Below are positions 1 to 8,932 of a stretch of DNA of 64,000 nucleotides, one piece after another. Source of the DNA: Maricaulis sp039978735 (lineage in GTDB: Bacteria > Pseudomonadota > Alphaproteobacteria > Caulobacterales > Maricaulaceae); contig NZ_JBDWAS010000015.1 of the NCBI RefSeq assembly GCF_039978735.1, positions 62,001-126,000 of the forward strand, written 5' to 3'. The notes beneath the pieces were generated by a model. That model saw nothing but the letters and a program-made list of their open reading frames with translations, was not told where the DNA came from and did no database searches. Position numbers and translations under genes: made by a program. The first letter of the stretch is position 1; each line of letters starts with the position of its first letter.

Positions 1-352
1 ACGCGAATCTTGGCGATTTGAGCGCAGCTGAGGCCGCATTCCAGCCACAAAGATGTATTGATCGTGGTGTAACGCTGGTGTTAGCGTTCATGCCAATTCG
101 CAAGCGGCGTGCATGCGCCTATAAGTTGATGGGCCAACCATCACGGGGTTTCGAAAGGGTTGCTGGAGCGATACCTTCGAGGACTAGAATACAAACCGCC
201 CTGTGCGGTCGCTGTCTGCAGGCCGCTCAGACCGGGCCGCTTGAGAACGAGGGTAGGGGGCCTAACCGGCAGGTTTTTGCCGGTCAGCATCGAAGTTTTT
301 TTGGGGCGGGGGACCTGCATGGGAACCCGCATTGACCATTGTGAGGCGAGAA
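1..352. other. Leader region before the TonB-system operon
   Basis: No gene is convincing in these bases. Two hairpins are visible: a 6-bp perfect inverted repeat (arms 71-76 and 83-88) and a 7-bp GC-rich stem (265-271 with 278-284, loop of six) followed ten bases later by a run of seven T (296-302). The second resembles an attenuator or an upstream terminator and lies about 70 bases before the first gene. A purine-rich ribosome site (about 342-350) precedes the ATG at 353. Confidence 0.4.
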
Positions 353-1135
353 ATGGTGAACTTGAAGAATTTGGTTCGCGCGTCGCTTATGGCGACAGTT
401 GCGGCGGGCGCCTTCGGCGGTGCCGCCGTTGCGCAGCTGGACCAAACGCTCAGTGTTGCGCGCAACAACACGCAGGAAGGCGCGCAGACGCAGCGCCGCA
501 TCGACCAGCTGGACGACCAGCGGACCGATATTGAGCTGGAGTATCGTGCTCTGCTCGAGCAGATCGAATCGCAGCGTTTGTATGTCGAGCAGCAGCAAGT
601 CTTCATCCGCTCGCAGGAAAGCGAAGTCGCGTCCCTCCAGGGACAGATCGACCGCGTTGACAGCATCGAGACCGATCTGGCGCCGATGATGCGGGAGATG
701 GTTCAGAACCTCGAAGAGTTCGTGAATCTCGACCTGCCCTTCCGCCTGGAAGGCGAGAACGGCCGTCTGGCCCGCATCGAGAACCTCTACGAGCTGGTTG
801 ACGATCCCAATATCTCGCCGGCCGAGCGTTACCGCGTCATTCTCAACGCCTACGAGATCGAAGCCTCCTACGGCCGTTCGCTGAACGCCTATGAGGACAC
901 GGTCCTGGAAGAGGGTGTTCCGGTGAATGTCACCGTGCTGCAGATCGGCCGTGTCGCCATGATCCGCCAGTATGACGATGGTTCCATGACGATCCGCCAT
1001 AACGGTTCCAGCGACTGGGAAGCCCTTCCCGGCAGCTATGAAGCCAACGTGACCCGCGCCATCCGCATCGCCCAGGAAGTGACGACGCCGTCTGTCTTCC
1101 TGGCGCCGCTGCCTGGCCCGGCAGTTGCCCAGTAA
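353..1135 (+). CDS. DUF3450 periplasmic protein of the TonB system
   Basis: This 260-residue secreted protein has a signal peptide of about 25 residues ending in an Ala-rich AVA-Q type site, then a long coiled-coil-like stretch rich in Gln and Glu (about residues 25-110) and a globular C-terminal part. The composition and position match the DUF3450 family, which accompanies long-ExbB TonB systems. A TTG seven codons upstream is also open, but the ATG at 353 has a GAGGCGAG site just before it and gives a clean signal peptide. It is the first gene of an operon with exbB, exbD and tonB genes. The family probably works in the periplasm with the long ExbB protein; the exact role is not established. 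Confidence 0.88.
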   Translation: MVNLKNLVRASLMATVAAGAFGGAAVAQLDQTLSVARNNTQEGAQTQRRIDQLDDQRTDIELEYRALLEQIESQRLYVEQQQVFIRSQESEVASLQGQIDRVDSIETDLAPMMREMVQNLEEFVNLDLPFRLEGENGRLARIENLYELVDDPNISPAERYRVILNAYEIEASYGRSLNAYEDTVLEEGVPVNVTVLQIGRVAMIRQYDDGSMTIRHNGSSDWEALPGSYEANVTRAIRIAQEVTTPSVFLAPLPGPAVAQ

Positions 1136-1160
1136 CGGCTTGGAACGGAGAGTGAAAGTT

Positions 1161-2546
1161 ATGAAAACCACGATGAAGATGCTCGCCGCCGCCGTTTCCA
1201 TGGGCGTGGCTCTTACCGCCGGTGCCGTGGCACAGACCCAGCCGGCCGGATCCCTCAACGAGCTGCTGCAGCGCGTGCGTTCCGACGCCCGTGAAGCCAG
1301 CGCTGAAAACCAGGAACGCCTTCGCGAGTTCCAGTCCAGCACCAACCAGCAGCAGGCGCTGCTGAGCCAGGCGCGGGCCGAGCTTGCGGCCCTGTCTGCT
1401 CAGTCCGAGCGCCTGAATGCTACGTTTGAAGCCAACCAGGTCCGTATTGACGAGCTCGATGCCGAGCTGCGTCAACGCCAGGGCGCTTTCGGTGAACTGT
1501 TCGGCGCTGCCCGTCAGGCCGCCGGCGAGTTCGCTGCCATTATCGACAGCTCCATCGTCTCGGCCCAGTTCCCGGGGCGTGCCGATGCGCTGGAAGAACT
1601 GTCCAATTCGCGTACCCTGCCGACCCGCCAGGAACTGGACTATATCTGGCGTCGTGCGATCGAGGAGATGATCCAGCAACAGCAGGTCGTCACCTTCAAC
1701 GCCCGCGTCACCGGCCTCGGCGACGGCGAAGCCGTACCGACCACCCGCGTCGGTCCGTTCGTTGTGTTCACCAACCACAACAACAACCAGCGTTTTGCCC
1801 TGTGGCAGGAAAACGATACGACGGGCGCATGGGCGCTCCGCGACCTGCCGGCCCAGCCGCCGGCCAACTTCGTGGGCGGTGCCTCGAACCTGTACAATGC
1901 CGATCCCGGCGAGATCGTCATGGGCGTGGTCGACCCGTCCCGCGGTCCGCTCCTCGACATCTACAAGGACGTTCCGGGCCTGGAAGAGCGTATCGAACAG
2001 TCGGGCAATGTCGGTAAGGTCATCATCGGCCTGCTGGTCATCTCCGCTGTCTTCGGTCTGTTCCGCCTGGTCTCGCTGCTGCTGACGCAAGCTGCCGTGG
2101 CCGGTCAGAAGCGCAAGTCGTCCGGTTCCAAGTCCAACCCGCTGGGCCGCGTGATGCTGGCTTACGAGGGCGCCAAGGACAAAGACGTCGAGACGATGGA
2201 ACTGAAGCTGGATGAAGCCATCCTGCAGGAATCGCCGAAGCTCGAATTCGGCCTGAACTTCCTGAAGCTGGCTGCCGGTATCGCTCCGCTGCTGGGTCTG
2301 CTGGGTACGGTTACGGGTATGATCAAGACCTTCACCCAGATCACCCTGTTCGGTACCGGTGATCCGCGCATCATGGCCGGTGGTATTTCCGAAGCCCTGA
2401 TGACCACGGTGCTTGGCCTTATTGCCGCCATCCCGCTGCTGTTCATTCACTCCTTCGCTCAGTCCTTCGCGCGCGGCGTCCAGCAAGTGCTCGAAGAACA
2501 GGCCGCAGGCATGGTCGCGCGTCACGCTGAAGAGCGTCACGGTTAA
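1161..2546 (+). CDS. exbB: Long ExbB/TolQ-type proton channel protein (TtpC-like)
   Basis: The 461-residue protein starts with a signal peptide, then a periplasmic coiled-coil extension of roughly 240 residues, then a MotA/TolQ/ExbB domain with three membrane segments. The last two contain the family signature GLLGTVTGMIKTF and the G-rich AGGISEALMTT segment. This architecture is that of TtpC-type long ExbB proteins, which work beside a normal ExbB/ExbD pair and deliver proton-motive force to TonB. ATG 1161 is preferred over an upstream in-frame codon because GGAGAG lies upstream at 1147-1152. It lies 25 bases after the DUF3450 gene and 14 bases before the short exbB. Confidence 0.92.
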   Translation: MKTTMKMLAAAVSMGVALTAGAVAQTQPAGSLNELLQRVRSDAREASAENQERLREFQSSTNQQQALLSQARAELAALSAQSERLNATFEANQVRIDELDAELRQRQGAFGELFGAARQAAGEFAAIIDSSIVSAQFPGRADALEELSNSRTLPTRQELDYIWRRAIEEMIQQQQVVTFNARVTGLGDGEAVPTTRVGPFVVFTNHNNNQRFALWQENDTTGAWALRDLPAQPPANFVGGASNLYNADPGEIVMGVVDPSRGPLLDIYKDVPGLEERIEQSGNVGKVIIGLLVISAVFGLFRLVSLLLTQAAVAGQKRKSSGSKSNPLGRVMLAYEGAKDKDVETMELKLDEAILQESPKLEFGLNFLKLAAGIAPLLGLLGTVTGMIKTFTQITLFGTGDPRIMAGGISEALMTTVLGLIAAIPLLFIHSFAQSFARGVQQVLEEQAAGMVARHAEERHG

Positions 2547-2560
2547 TCGGAGGAACCGCT

Positions 2561-3100
2561 ATGGATTTCCAGGCCGTATCAACCGGCCTTCAGGAGTTCC
2601 TCGAGCGGGGAGGCCCCGTCCTCGTTGTCATCATGGCAACAACATTTGTGATGTGGGCCTTCATCCTCGAGCGCTTCGTCTTCTTCTACTTCGCCCAGGC
2701 CGGGCTAGCGAAGCAGGCGCAGCGGGAGTGGAATGCACGGGCAGACCGGAAGTCCTGGTATGCCCATGCCATCCGCGACCAACTCATCTCGGAGGTCAAA
2801 CAGCGTTGCGATCAGAATGTCGAGCTGGTGAAAACCCTCGTCGCTGTCGCTCCGCTCTTCGGACTGCTCGGCACAGTGACGGGCATGGTTTCGGTGTTCG
2901 ACGTCATGGCGATTTCGGGCTCTTCGGATGCCCAGGCCATGTCGGCCGGCGTCTCGCGCGCCACGATCCCGACCATGGCCGGCATGGTGGCGTCCCTGTC
3001 GGGACTCATCTTCGCCAACCAGATCGAACGTCTCGCCCAGTCGCGCACTGCGAAACTGGCCGACTCGCTCGAGATCGGTGAGGGGAGTGTCGAGTCATGA
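2561..3100 (+). CDS. exbB: ExbB proton channel protein (short form)
   Basis: The 179-residue inner-membrane protein has one N-terminal membrane segment (about residues 20-40), a cytoplasmic loop and two C-terminal membrane helices. It carries the family motif LFGLLGTVTGMVSVFD and the SRATIPTMAGM segment. It should form the pentameric motor that, with ExbD, couples the proton gradient to TonB. A CGGAGGAA ribosome site precedes the ATG. Its stop overlaps the start of the first exbD, so the two are translationally coupled. Length fits standard ExbB/TolQ proteins at the short end. Confidence 0.93.
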   Translation: MDFQAVSTGLQEFLERGGPVLVVIMATTFVMWAFILERFVFFYFAQAGLAKQAQREWNARADRKSWYAHAIRDQLISEVKQRCDQNVELVKTLVAVAPLFGLLGTVTGMVSVFDVMAISGSSDAQAMSAGVSRATIPTMAGMVASLSGLIFANQIERLAQSRTAKLADSLEIGEGSVES

Positions 3101-3507
3101 GACGCAGAAGCAAGCACCACGACGATCAGGCTGAAGTGAACATGACGCCGATGCTCGACATCGTGTTCATCCTGCTGATCTTCTTCATCGTCACCGCCAC
3201 CTTCCTCTCGGAAGAAGGCCTCGACATGCGCCCGCCACCCGACTCGGACGACACGCCTCCAGATGACGCGCCGCCTCCGATCGTGGTTCAGGTTGACGAC
3301 GATAATAATATCTTCGTCAACCGGACGCGGACCGATGTCGATCGCGTGCTCTCGGCCGTCAACCGCTTCCGGGCGGAAGAGCCGAACAGCGCCGTGCTCC
3401 TGGAAGTCCAGGACGAGGCCGACCACGGCATCATCGTGCAGATCTGGGACGATATGGGCGCCAATGGCGTGCCGGTTTCGATCCAGCGCACGAATGAAGA
3501 CAGCTAG
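3097..3507 (+). CDS. exbD: ExbD-type biopolymer transport protein, copy 1
   Basis: The 136-residue protein has a short basic N-terminus, one membrane helix (about residues 15-40) with the conserved aspartate in MLDIVFILLIFFIV, and a periplasmic domain that begins with an acidic Pro/Asp-rich linker. The membrane aspartate is the proton-carrying residue of ExbD/TolR. The ATG overlaps the exbB stop (ATGA). A second exbD follows 14 bases downstream, giving two ExbD proteins that could form a heterodimer in one motor, as in other TtpC-containing systems. Confidence 0.93.
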   Translation: MRRRSKHHDDQAEVNMTPMLDIVFILLIFFIVTATFLSEEGLDMRPPPDSDDTPPDDAPPPIVVQVDDDNNIFVNRTRTDVDRVLSAVNRFRAEEPNSAVLLEVQDEADHGIIVQIWDDMGANGVPVSIQRTNEDS

Positions 3508-3521
3508 ACCGGGAGGAAGCC

Positions 3522-3926
3522 ATGGCGCGACGCGTCAGTCGAGTGAATACCGGTGAGGAAGAGATCGAACTGAACATGACGCCCATGCTGGACGTCGTCT
3601 TCATCCTCCTGATCTTCTTCATCGTCACCTCGGTCTTCATCAAGGAGCCCGGTGTGGACACAACCCGCCCGGATGCCATGACCGAGGAAGACCGCAATCC
3701 GTCGATGCTGATCGCGGTGACGTCGGACAATGAGGTCTGGGTCAACCGCCGGGTCTACGAGATGAATGAACTTCGCGGGGTTATCGAGCAGTTGCTGCAA
3801 GAGAACCCCAAGGGCCGGGCGATGATCCAGGGCGATGAGGGGGCCAATATCGGCCTCATCCTCGACGTCCAGGATCTGCTCATCGAGATGGATGTCGAAG
3901 TGCATATTTCGACACTCCAGACGTAG
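3522..3926 (+). CDS. exbD: ExbD-type biopolymer transport protein, copy 2
   Basis: This 134-residue paralogue of the preceding gene has the same single membrane helix with MLDVVFILLIFFIVT (Asp in the helix, about residue 24) and a periplasmic domain ending in residues predicted to contact TonB. A GGGAGGAAG ribosome site precedes the ATG. It is followed 12 bases later by tonB. The pair of exbD genes is a real tandem duplication: the membrane segments are nearly identical while the periplasmic domains have diverged. Confidence 0.93.
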   Translation: MARRVSRVNTGEEEIELNMTPMLDVVFILLIFFIVTSVFIKEPGVDTTRPDAMTEEDRNPSMLIAVTSDNEVWVNRRVYEMNELRGVIEQLLQENPKGRAMIQGDEGANIGLILDVQDLLIEMDVEVHISTLQT

Positions 3927-3938
3927 GGAGGAGACAAT

Positions 3939-4556
3939 ATGGGTAATCTTGTCCGCCTCATCATCGGCATCCCGATCGCCGCCTTCGTCACGGTGATCCT
4001 GTTCTTCGTCATGACCCGCCTCATTCTGGTTGAGGGGGAACCGCCAGACGAAGACGTCGAGGACCGGCAGTTCACGATCAATGACGAGGTCGCCGATATC
4101 GAGGCTCGCCGCCGCGATACGACGATCGACGATGTGCAGCAGGTCGAGCCGCCACCCCCGCCGCCGCAGATCGAACGGCAGCGTGCGGAACAGCCGTCCG
4201 AAGGCCTGGCTACCGTGATGGGGGCCATTCCCGACTTCGAGGCGCCGCAGCTGAACAGCGACAGCGTGAACTTCTCGGTCTCCGACCGTGATGCGCAGCC
4301 GCTGGTCCGGATCGAGCCGCAATACCCGTTGCGGGCTGCGGAACGCGGTGTCGAAGGCAGCTGCTGGGTCCGCTTCGACGTGACCCCGGACGGTACGCCG
4401 ACGAATATCGATATCTTCCGCTGCGACAGCTCGCTCTTCGAGCGTGCGTCCATGCGGGCGGTGGAGCGTTGGCGCTACAATCCGAAGGTCGAGGAAGGGG
4501 TGCCTGTGGCACGTCGCGGCGTGGAAACGCGCTTCGACTTCCAGCTGTCCGATTAA
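3939..4556 (+). CDS. tonB: TonB family energy transducer
   Basis: The 205-residue protein has one N-terminal membrane helix (about residues 5-30), a Pro-rich and acidic spacer with a run of six prolines (about residues 70-76), and a C-terminal TonB domain with the PQYPLRAAERGVEG motif and the terminal WRYNP segment. It transmits ExbB/ExbD energy across the periplasm to outer-membrane receptors. Two cysteines in the C-terminal domain (GSCWV and RCDSS) could form a disulfide; the downstream TonB paralogue keeps the same pair. GGAGGAG precedes the ATG. Confidence 0.93.
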   Translation: MGNLVRLIIGIPIAAFVTVILFFVMTRLILVEGEPPDEDVEDRQFTINDEVADIEARRRDTTIDDVQQVEPPPPPPQIERQRAEQPSEGLATVMGAIPDFEAPQLNSDSVNFSVSDRDAQPLVRIEPQYPLRAAERGVEGSCWVRFDVTPDGTPTNIDIFRCDSSLFERASMRAVERWRYNPKVEEGVPVARRGVETRFDFQLSD

Positions 4557-4565
4557 TGGGAAGAC

Positions 4566-4590
4566 GGGCGGGGGTCGTCGACACCCGCCC
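4566..4590 (+). other. GC-rich hairpin between tonB and TPR gene
   Basis: GGGCGGGGGT and ACACCCGCCC form an imperfect 10-bp stem. No T run follows, so it is more likely an RNA processing or stability element between tonB and the TPR gene than a full terminator. Confidence 0.35.
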
Positions 4591-4693
4591 CGCTCTCCCG
4601 CGGGACGGAACCGGAAAGCCTAAGGGCTGGAGTGGTTCCGTAGGAATTGTCAAAGCCGGTTCGGGGAGTTGGACCGGTATGAAGGAGCCATCG

Positions 4694-6232
4694 ATGATCC
4701 GTCTTAACGGTTTCGATACATCGGGCCTGTTGCGCTCCGTCGCGACGCTTGCCCTGGCTGCGGCCATGACTACAATCGTGCTGGCTGACGCCGATGCCCA
4801 GCGCCGCAATCGCAACCAGGAGGAAGAGAATGACGGTGCCGACCGTACATTCACCGCCCGGGTCGGCGAGATCGTGCTGGAAGCTCAGGAGCAGCAGGGC
4901 AACGACCAGTTTTCTGCATCCATCGATACCCTGAACCGCGCTTTGGGGATTGACGGCATCAATCCGTACGAGCGGTCTGTCTGCCTGCAGTTGCGCGGCC
5001 GGGCCTATTATGAGACGGAACGCACGAGCCAGGCGATCCAGGACTGGCAGGGCGCGATTGCTACGGGCGCTATGCTGTCCGAGGAAATCGTCAATCTGCG
5101 TATCAATATCGGCCAGCTTCTGATCGCCAATGAACAGTACAACGAGGGTATTCGCTCGTTGGAGCAGGCTATCGAGATGGGCGGCGAGGAAGCGGTCAAT
5201 GTCGGGGTCGCCCGCATGCTGGCTCAAGCCTATGGCCAGGCCGAGCGGTACCGGGAAGGCCTGCGCTGGGCGGAACGCTTCTGGGAGCTGCGTCCCGCCG
5301 CTGAACGCAGCCGCGGCGACTATTCGCTGATGCTGTTCTACTATCAACAGCTTGACGATGTGCCGAACCAGTTCCGCATTATCGAGGGCATGGTTGCGCG
5401 CTGGCCCACCGAGAAGAGCAATTGGCGCTCCTACGCCTCTCTCCTGGCCCAGACTGGCCGCGAGGAAGACGCGTTCGAAGCCAACAAGATCATGTACATC
5501 AACGGCATGCTCACCGAGAGCCGTGAAATTGTGGCGGTGGCGCAGTATTACAGCTTCTATGAATATCCCTACCGGGGCGCGGTGATTCTCGAACGCGAGC
5601 TCAATGCCGGCGCTGTCGAACGCACCAGCAGCAACCTGCAGCTCTTGTCGAACATGTGGCGGCAGGCCCGCGAATGGGAACGTGCCATCCCGGTTCTGCG
5701 CCAGCTGGCTCAGACGACCGGAGACGGCGACGACTATCTCAAACTGGCTGAGGCCCTGTTCCAGGAACAACAGCTGGCGGAAGCAGAGGAAGCCTTCCAG
5801 GAAGCGCTGAACCGTGGCGGCCTCGATCGTCCGGGGACGGCGTGGACAATGCTCGGAAACGTCCGTGAGGAACTCGGCCGGACCGAGTCGGCGTTGGCGG
5901 CCTTCCGCGAAGGTGCGCGGTATAACTACTCGCGCGAGACGGCCAATGGCTGGATCCAGTTCCTCGTCGGTCGTCAACAGGAAGCGGCGAACAGAGTGCG
6001 GATCCGGGAACGCGTGCGTCAGGAAGAGTGCCGCTTCGCAGTCGAGGACCTGCGCGCGACAGCCACTCTGCTCGGTGAAATCGATGATAGTGGCCGTATC
6101 GTGATCGATGTTCCGGACAATTGCAGAGACCTCTACAACCAGTATGGCGAACGTCTGAACCAGAACGTTGCCGAGGGCGAAGAGGCTCCGGCCGAAGCGA
6201 CCGAGGACGATACCGAATCCGACGCCGGCTAG
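4694..6232 (+). CDS. Periplasmic tetratricopeptide-repeat protein, copy 1
   Basis: The 512-residue protein has an N-terminal signal sequence (cleavage likely after ADADAQ, about residue 37) and then a series of degenerate TPR-like helical pairs, with recognisable repeats near residues 90-250 and 330-420. It ends in an acidic tail. ATG 4694 is chosen because AAGGAG stands six bases before it; a longer reading from 4469 would overlap tonB. TPR proteins are commonly the last gene of DUF3450/TtpC TonB operons and may organise the complex in the periplasm. It is a clear paralogue of the next gene. Confidence 0.85.
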   Translation: MIRLNGFDTSGLLRSVATLALAAAMTTIVLADADAQRRNRNQEEENDGADRTFTARVGEIVLEAQEQQGNDQFSASIDTLNRALGIDGINPYERSVCLQLRGRAYYETERTSQAIQDWQGAIATGAMLSEEIVNLRINIGQLLIANEQYNEGIRSLEQAIEMGGEEAVNVGVARMLAQAYGQAERYREGLRWAERFWELRPAAERSRGDYSLMLFYYQQLDDVPNQFRIIEGMVARWPTEKSNWRSYASLLAQTGREEDAFEANKIMYINGMLTESREIVAVAQYYSFYEYPYRGAVILERELNAGAVERTSSNLQLLSNMWRQAREWERAIPVLRQLAQTTGDGDDYLKLAEALFQEQQLAEAEEAFQEALNRGGLDRPGTAWTMLGNVREELGRTESALAAFREGARYNYSRETANGWIQFLVGRQQEAANRVRIRERVRQEECRFAVEDLRATATLLGEIDDSGRIVIDVPDNCRDLYNQYGERLNQNVAEGEEAPAEATEDDTESDAG

Positions 6233-6260
6233 GCGTCCGGTCATCCGGTGACAGGATCAA

Positions 6261-6293
6261 CGCCCCGGCCCGCGCGGCCGGGGCGTTTTTCTT
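6261..6293 (+). terminator. Intrinsic terminator after TPR gene 1
   Basis: A perfect 10-bp GC stem (6261-6270 with 6276-6285, five-base loop) is followed directly by TTTTTCTT. It ends the DUF3450-exbB-exbD-tonB-TPR operon 28 bases after the last stop codon. Confidence 0.9.
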
Positions 6294-6455
6294 TGCCGGA
6301 CCTGCACGGTACCGGCACCGGACCAACCTGTGCGCGATCTGATCCGGCTTTCAATCACCGGTGCCCCATTCTCGCCCGATTGTGACAGCAAGCTTTCCAC
6401 ATCATGACGTTGCACCGGGGCTGGGGAGTTCGCGTCATGTGCTGGGGAGGTGCAC

Positions 6456-7901
6456 ATGGGATACCCGAAATTCACCACCGGTGCGGCTGGCGGTCTGGCT
6501 GCGCTCGTCATCGCATTCACGACGCTCGGCCCGCCGGCGGCGGCACAGCGAAGCCGGCCACCGGAAACCGTCGAACGAACGCTCTCGCAGCGTGTCGGCG
6601 AGCGCATTCTTGAACTCATGGAGCATGAGGGCGCCGGCGAGCACGCCGCCGCGCTGGCGGGCTATCGCGACATGCTCGAGACCGAAGGCCTCACCCCCTA
6701 TGAACGTGCCATGCTGCTGCAGCTTGCCGGGCGCAGTGCCTGGGAGCTGGACAATCCGCGTGAGGCGATCGCGGCCTGGCGAGCGGCCATCGCGCTCGAC
6801 GCGCTACCGGAAGACGACGCCAATACGTTGCGTATCAATACCGGCCAGCTCTTGCTGGCCGAGGGCGAGTACCGGGCCGGGATCGATCTGATGGAGACGG
6901 CCCTGGCGCGCGGTGTGCCGCTGGGCCCGGATCTCGCCATGCGCCTGGCCCAGGGCTATGGCCAGCTGGAGGCCTACGGACCCGGTCTCAACTATGCCCG
7001 CCAGGCCTTCGATCTGGCCGAAACGCCGGACCGGCCGCATTTCTCGCTGCTGCTCTTTTTCTACCAGCAACTGGACATGCTGCCCGAACAGACGGGGCTT
7101 CTGGGGCAGATGGTGGCGCGCTGGCCGGACGAGAAAGCCTACTGGACCAGCTATGCCTCGCTGCTGGCACGTACGGGGCGCGAAGCCGATGCCTTCGAGG
7201 TGAACCGCATCCTCTATCTCAACGGCATGCTGACGGACAGCGACGAGCTGATCCGTCTCGCCCGGTACTATTCCTACTACGAATACCCGTTCGGCGGGGC
7301 ATCCATGCTGGAGCGCGAGCTCAATGCCGGGCGGGTCGAGCCGGAGCCGGAGCATTTCCGCCTCCTGGCTGACCTCTGGCGGCAGGCGCGCGAGTGGGAG
7401 CGGGCGCGGCCCGTCCTGCAGCGGGTCGCGACCCTGACCGGTGCCGGGCCGGACTATGAGCGCCTCGGCGAGGCCCTCTACCGCGCCGGCGCGTTCTCCG
7501 AGGCCGAGGCCATGTTCGTGCAGGCCCTCTCGCGCGGCGGGCTCAACCGTCCCGGCGACACCTGGACGCTGGTCGGCAATACACGGGTCGAGCAGGACGA
7601 TCTGCTCGGCGCCATCGACGCCTTCGAGCGCGGGCTGGCGTGGGAGTATTCCCGCGCCACCGCCCAGGGCTGGATCGGCTTCATCGAGCAGAAGATCGCC
7701 ATCCAGCGCGATGGCGAACGCTTTGCCCAACTCACCACGATCGAGGCGTGCGAGCTGGAGATCGAGCGCATGCGACGCGGCCCGGTGATCTCCGAGGATC
7801 AGCTGGACAGCGAAGGCGTTCGCATCTTTGACCTCTCGGCCGAATGCGAACCCTATTTCGACGTCAATGGCCGTCTGAAGCCGGAATTCGAGCGCGCCTG
7901 A
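6456..7901 (+). CDS. Periplasmic tetratricopeptide-repeat protein, copy 2
   Basis: The 481-residue secreted protein is a paralogue of the upstream TPR protein: both share SLLARTGR/SLLAQTGR, the YLNGMLT/YINGMLT segment, the YYEYP block and LERELNAG in the same order. A signal peptide ends near AAAQ (about residue 31). GTG 6450 is in frame, but ATG 6456 is preferred because GGGGAGG (6444-6450) lies five bases before it. It sits behind the terminator of the first operon and in front of a second tonB, so the tonB/TPR pair has been duplicated with its order reversed. Confidence 0.85.
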   Translation: MGYPKFTTGAAGGLAALVIAFTTLGPPAAAQRSRPPETVERTLSQRVGERILELMEHEGAGEHAAALAGYRDMLETEGLTPYERAMLLQLAGRSAWELDNPREAIAAWRAAIALDALPEDDANTLRINTGQLLLAEGEYRAGIDLMETALARGVPLGPDLAMRLAQGYGQLEAYGPGLNYARQAFDLAETPDRPHFSLLLFFYQQLDMLPEQTGLLGQMVARWPDEKAYWTSYASLLARTGREADAFEVNRILYLNGMLTDSDELIRLARYYSYYEYPFGGASMLERELNAGRVEPEPEHFRLLADLWRQAREWERARPVLQRVATLTGAGPDYERLGEALYRAGAFSEAEAMFVQALSRGGLNRPGDTWTLVGNTRVEQDDLLGAIDAFERGLAWEYSRATAQGWIGFIEQKIAIQRDGERFAQLTTIEACELEIERMRRGPVISEDQLDSEGVRIFDLSAECEPYFDVNGRLKPEFERA

Positions 7902-8217
7902 CCCTTCATCCTTTCAGGACAATCAAGCGGCCGGGCCCGTCCATCCAGATGGACGGGCCCGGTCCGTTTCGCCCGCATGTTTCCCCGAGACCGCCATATT
8001 TGACCCTTTTTGCGCCCCGGTTTTGCCGGACGGGCGGGGTCTCATGATCCTGCGGCAAGGAGCTGTGTTGTGGCTCCGCAAGAGGTCGCGCCGTGTTGTG
8101 GCGTGCCCGTCCGCACCGGCCTTCCCGGCGGCGATGGCCGCCGCCGGGGGCCTGGCCGGTCAGGGGGCAGAACTGTCGGGGCCATGCAGGACCGCCCGTA
8201 CTGGGGAGCCTGTAATC
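7902..8217. other. 316-bp spacer between TPR gene 2 and second tonB
   Basis: The spacer holds the hairpin at 7931-7962 and a second GC-rich palindrome (arms 8124-8132 and 8140-8148). No gene is convincing. An in-frame extension of tonB 2 to 8023 is open but has no signal or family match and reads through the palindrome, so it was not accepted. Confidence 0.5.
7931..7970 (+). terminator. Strong hairpin, probable terminator after TPR gene 2
   Basis: A perfect 14-bp inverted repeat (7931-7944 with 7949-7962, four-base loop) starts 29 bases after the stop codon. The following sequence has only a weak T run (TCCGTTTC), so termination may be incomplete. Confidence 0.7.
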
Positions 8218-8835
8218 ATGACAGCCACCTTTCATTCCGTCCGCACACCGCTGGTGTTGCCGGCTGCCGGCGCCGTTACCGCCGGTCTTTTCCTGCTGAT
8301 GCGGCAATTGATCGATATCGGGCCTTACGTGCCCGAACCCGTCGAGGAACTGCCGCCCCTGCAGATCCGGTTCGATGTCGAGCCCTACGATCCGCCGGAC
8401 CCAATAACCCCTGACGAGATCATGCAGCTCGATCCGCCGCCGCGGCCGCCGTCCATCGAGACAGATCGCGCCGCCGTGGAAGCCATACCGGACGGGTCGC
8501 GCTGGGCCCTGCCGCCGATCGAGGCGGTTGAGATCAGCACGGGCGGCGGTCTGGTCAATATCGACCGCCAGCCCTCGCCGCGCGTGCGCGTCCAGCCAGT
8601 CTTTCCGGCCAATGAGGCGTCACGCGGCCGCAATGGCGTGTGCACGGTCGTGTTCGACATCACGGCGGAAGGTCGCACGGCCAATATCCAGGCCCGCGAC
8701 TGCACCAGCCCGGCCTTCGAGCGGGCGACCATCAACGCGGTCTCCGGCTGGCGCTACGACCCCCAGGTTCGCGATGGCGAGCCGGTGGTCTATCGCGGCG
8801 CCACCACCCAGCTCGTCTTCTCGCTGGAGGAGTAG
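8218..8835 (+). CDS. tonB: TonB family energy transducer, second copy
   Basis: The 205-residue protein has one membrane helix (about residues 10-28), a Pro-rich acidic spacer (PPDP, PPPRPP) and a TonB C-terminal domain ending in WRYDPQV and LVFSLEE. Its length equals that of the first TonB. Two cysteines (NGVCTVVF and ARDCTS) align with the pair in TonB 1. The start at ATG 8218 follows GGGGAG at 8203-8208; upstream in-frame codons lack family support. It may serve a different set of receptors or partner with TPR protein 2. It has no exbB or exbD of its own and probably shares the upstream motor. Confidence 0.87.
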   Translation: MTATFHSVRTPLVLPAAGAVTAGLFLLMRQLIDIGPYVPEPVEELPPLQIRFDVEPYDPPDPITPDEIMQLDPPPRPPSIETDRAAVEAIPDGSRWALPPIEAVEISTGGGLVNIDRQPSPRVRVQPVFPANEASRGRNGVCTVVFDITAEGRTANIQARDCTSPAFERATINAVSGWRYDPQVRDGEPVVYRGATTQLVFSLEE

Positions 8836-8932
8836 GCATGTTGACGGGGGCGGACTATCCGCTCCCGTCTTTCTTCCCGGCTCATTGGCGATATACTTCC
8901 CCGAGGGGGGCGATAGAGGGGATCGATTGCCC

